Translations under genes and position numbers: made by a program | The notes under the pieces: model-generated | Seen by the model: only the letters and a program-made list of their open reading frames with translations | What the model was told of the DNA's origin: nothing | The model's database searches: none | Source of the DNA: Verrucomicrobiia bacterium | Lineage (GTDB): Bacteria; Verrucomicrobiota; Verrucomicrobiia; Verrucomicrobiales; Akkermansiaceae | Direction of reading: 5' to 3' | Assembly: GCA_947460915.1 (NCBI GenBank) | Contig: CANHKJ010000002.1 | Location: 1-34,184, forward strand | DNA length: 34,184 nt | Shown here: in pieces, positions 34,102 through 34,184 of the stretch | Numbering within the stretch: the stretch's first letter is position 1 | How the letters are laid out: the number at the start of each line of letters is the position of its first letter

Positions 34102-34184
34102 TTATTTGAGAGAGTGGAGGTATGAGATGACGTCGGCGAATTGCTCCATGGTGAGGGCGTCTAGGAGGTGAGGGCCCATGAGCG
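34102..34184 (-). CDS. 3' end of a probable cytochrome c-type PVC protein (partial)
   Basis: The minus strand encodes an open frame from the window edge to TAA at 34104-34102. The last residues read LMGPHLLDALTMEQFADVISYLHSLK. This matches the typical C-terminal end of the heme-binding domains found in large Verrucomicrobia/Planctomycetes oxidoreductase-cytochrome proteins ('LMPxGLLDxLTxxEFxDLxxYLxSL'). Only 26 codons are visible, so the assignment rests on this ending alone. The gene converges on the two-component operon. Confidence 0.6.
   Translation of the reverse strand, partial: LMGPHLLDALTMEQFADVISYLHSLK

Overview
The window looks like a chromosomal segment of a Verrucomicrobiota (PVC group) bacterium. 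This is inferred from protein families, not from a marker search. Pointers are an autotransporter-associated beta-strand repeat protein, secreted LamG / PQQ sugar dehydrogenase / SO2930-type cytochrome fusions that end in a DxDxDG-type repeat plus a terminal 'FYRV'-like module, a cytochrome c-copper monooxygenase protein, and a GbsR/DCC/TIGR01777 cluster. Almost no gene has a Shine-Dalgarno sequence.

Layout. 1-965 (-): 5' part of a secreted Ig-like protein, running off the window. 1129-3726 (+): a four-gene cluster of a GbsR/MarR regulator, a small three-helix membrane protein, a DCC-family thiol protein and a TIGR01777 SDR-like oxidoreductase. 3730-4425 (-): an N-formylglutamate amidohydrolase-family protein, divergent from dnaB. 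4513-6050: dnaB behind a promoter that abuts two DnaA boxes. 6144-21196: one long str-S10-spc superoperon (rpsL, rpsG, fusA, rpsJ, rplC, rplD, rplW, rplB, rpsS, a non-ribosomal gene, rplV, rpsC, rplP, rpmC, rpsQ, rplN, rplX, rplE, rpsH, rplF, rplR, rpsE, rplO, secY). It has a curved, rRNA-like promoter region and a leader that could hide the rpsL Shine-Dalgarno, and it closes with a strong intrinsic terminator before map. 22135-24329: cytochrome c/copper monooxygenase and redoxin lipoprotein pair. 24362-31820: two large secreted proteins. 31946-33843: histidine kinase and LuxR-type response regulator, then a terminator. 34102-34184 (-): 3' end of another probable cytochrome-type protein.

Main points for a second look: (1) a gene for an exported coiled-coil protein of unknown function sits inside the S10 operon between rpsS and rplV; (2) RGG/RNN-rich tails occur on both S3 (C-terminus) and S5 (N-terminus), two proteins of the ribosomal mRNA entry pore, in a genome region where only rplP has a perfect AGGAGG; (3) rpsN, rpmD and tuf are missing from their usual places; (4) SecY has an apparent extra C-terminal membrane helix and a 14-bp-stem hairpin in front of it; (5) DnaA boxes sit at the dnaB promoter; (6) several genes may be leaderless. 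No tRNA, rRNA, CRISPR array or insertion sequence was seen.
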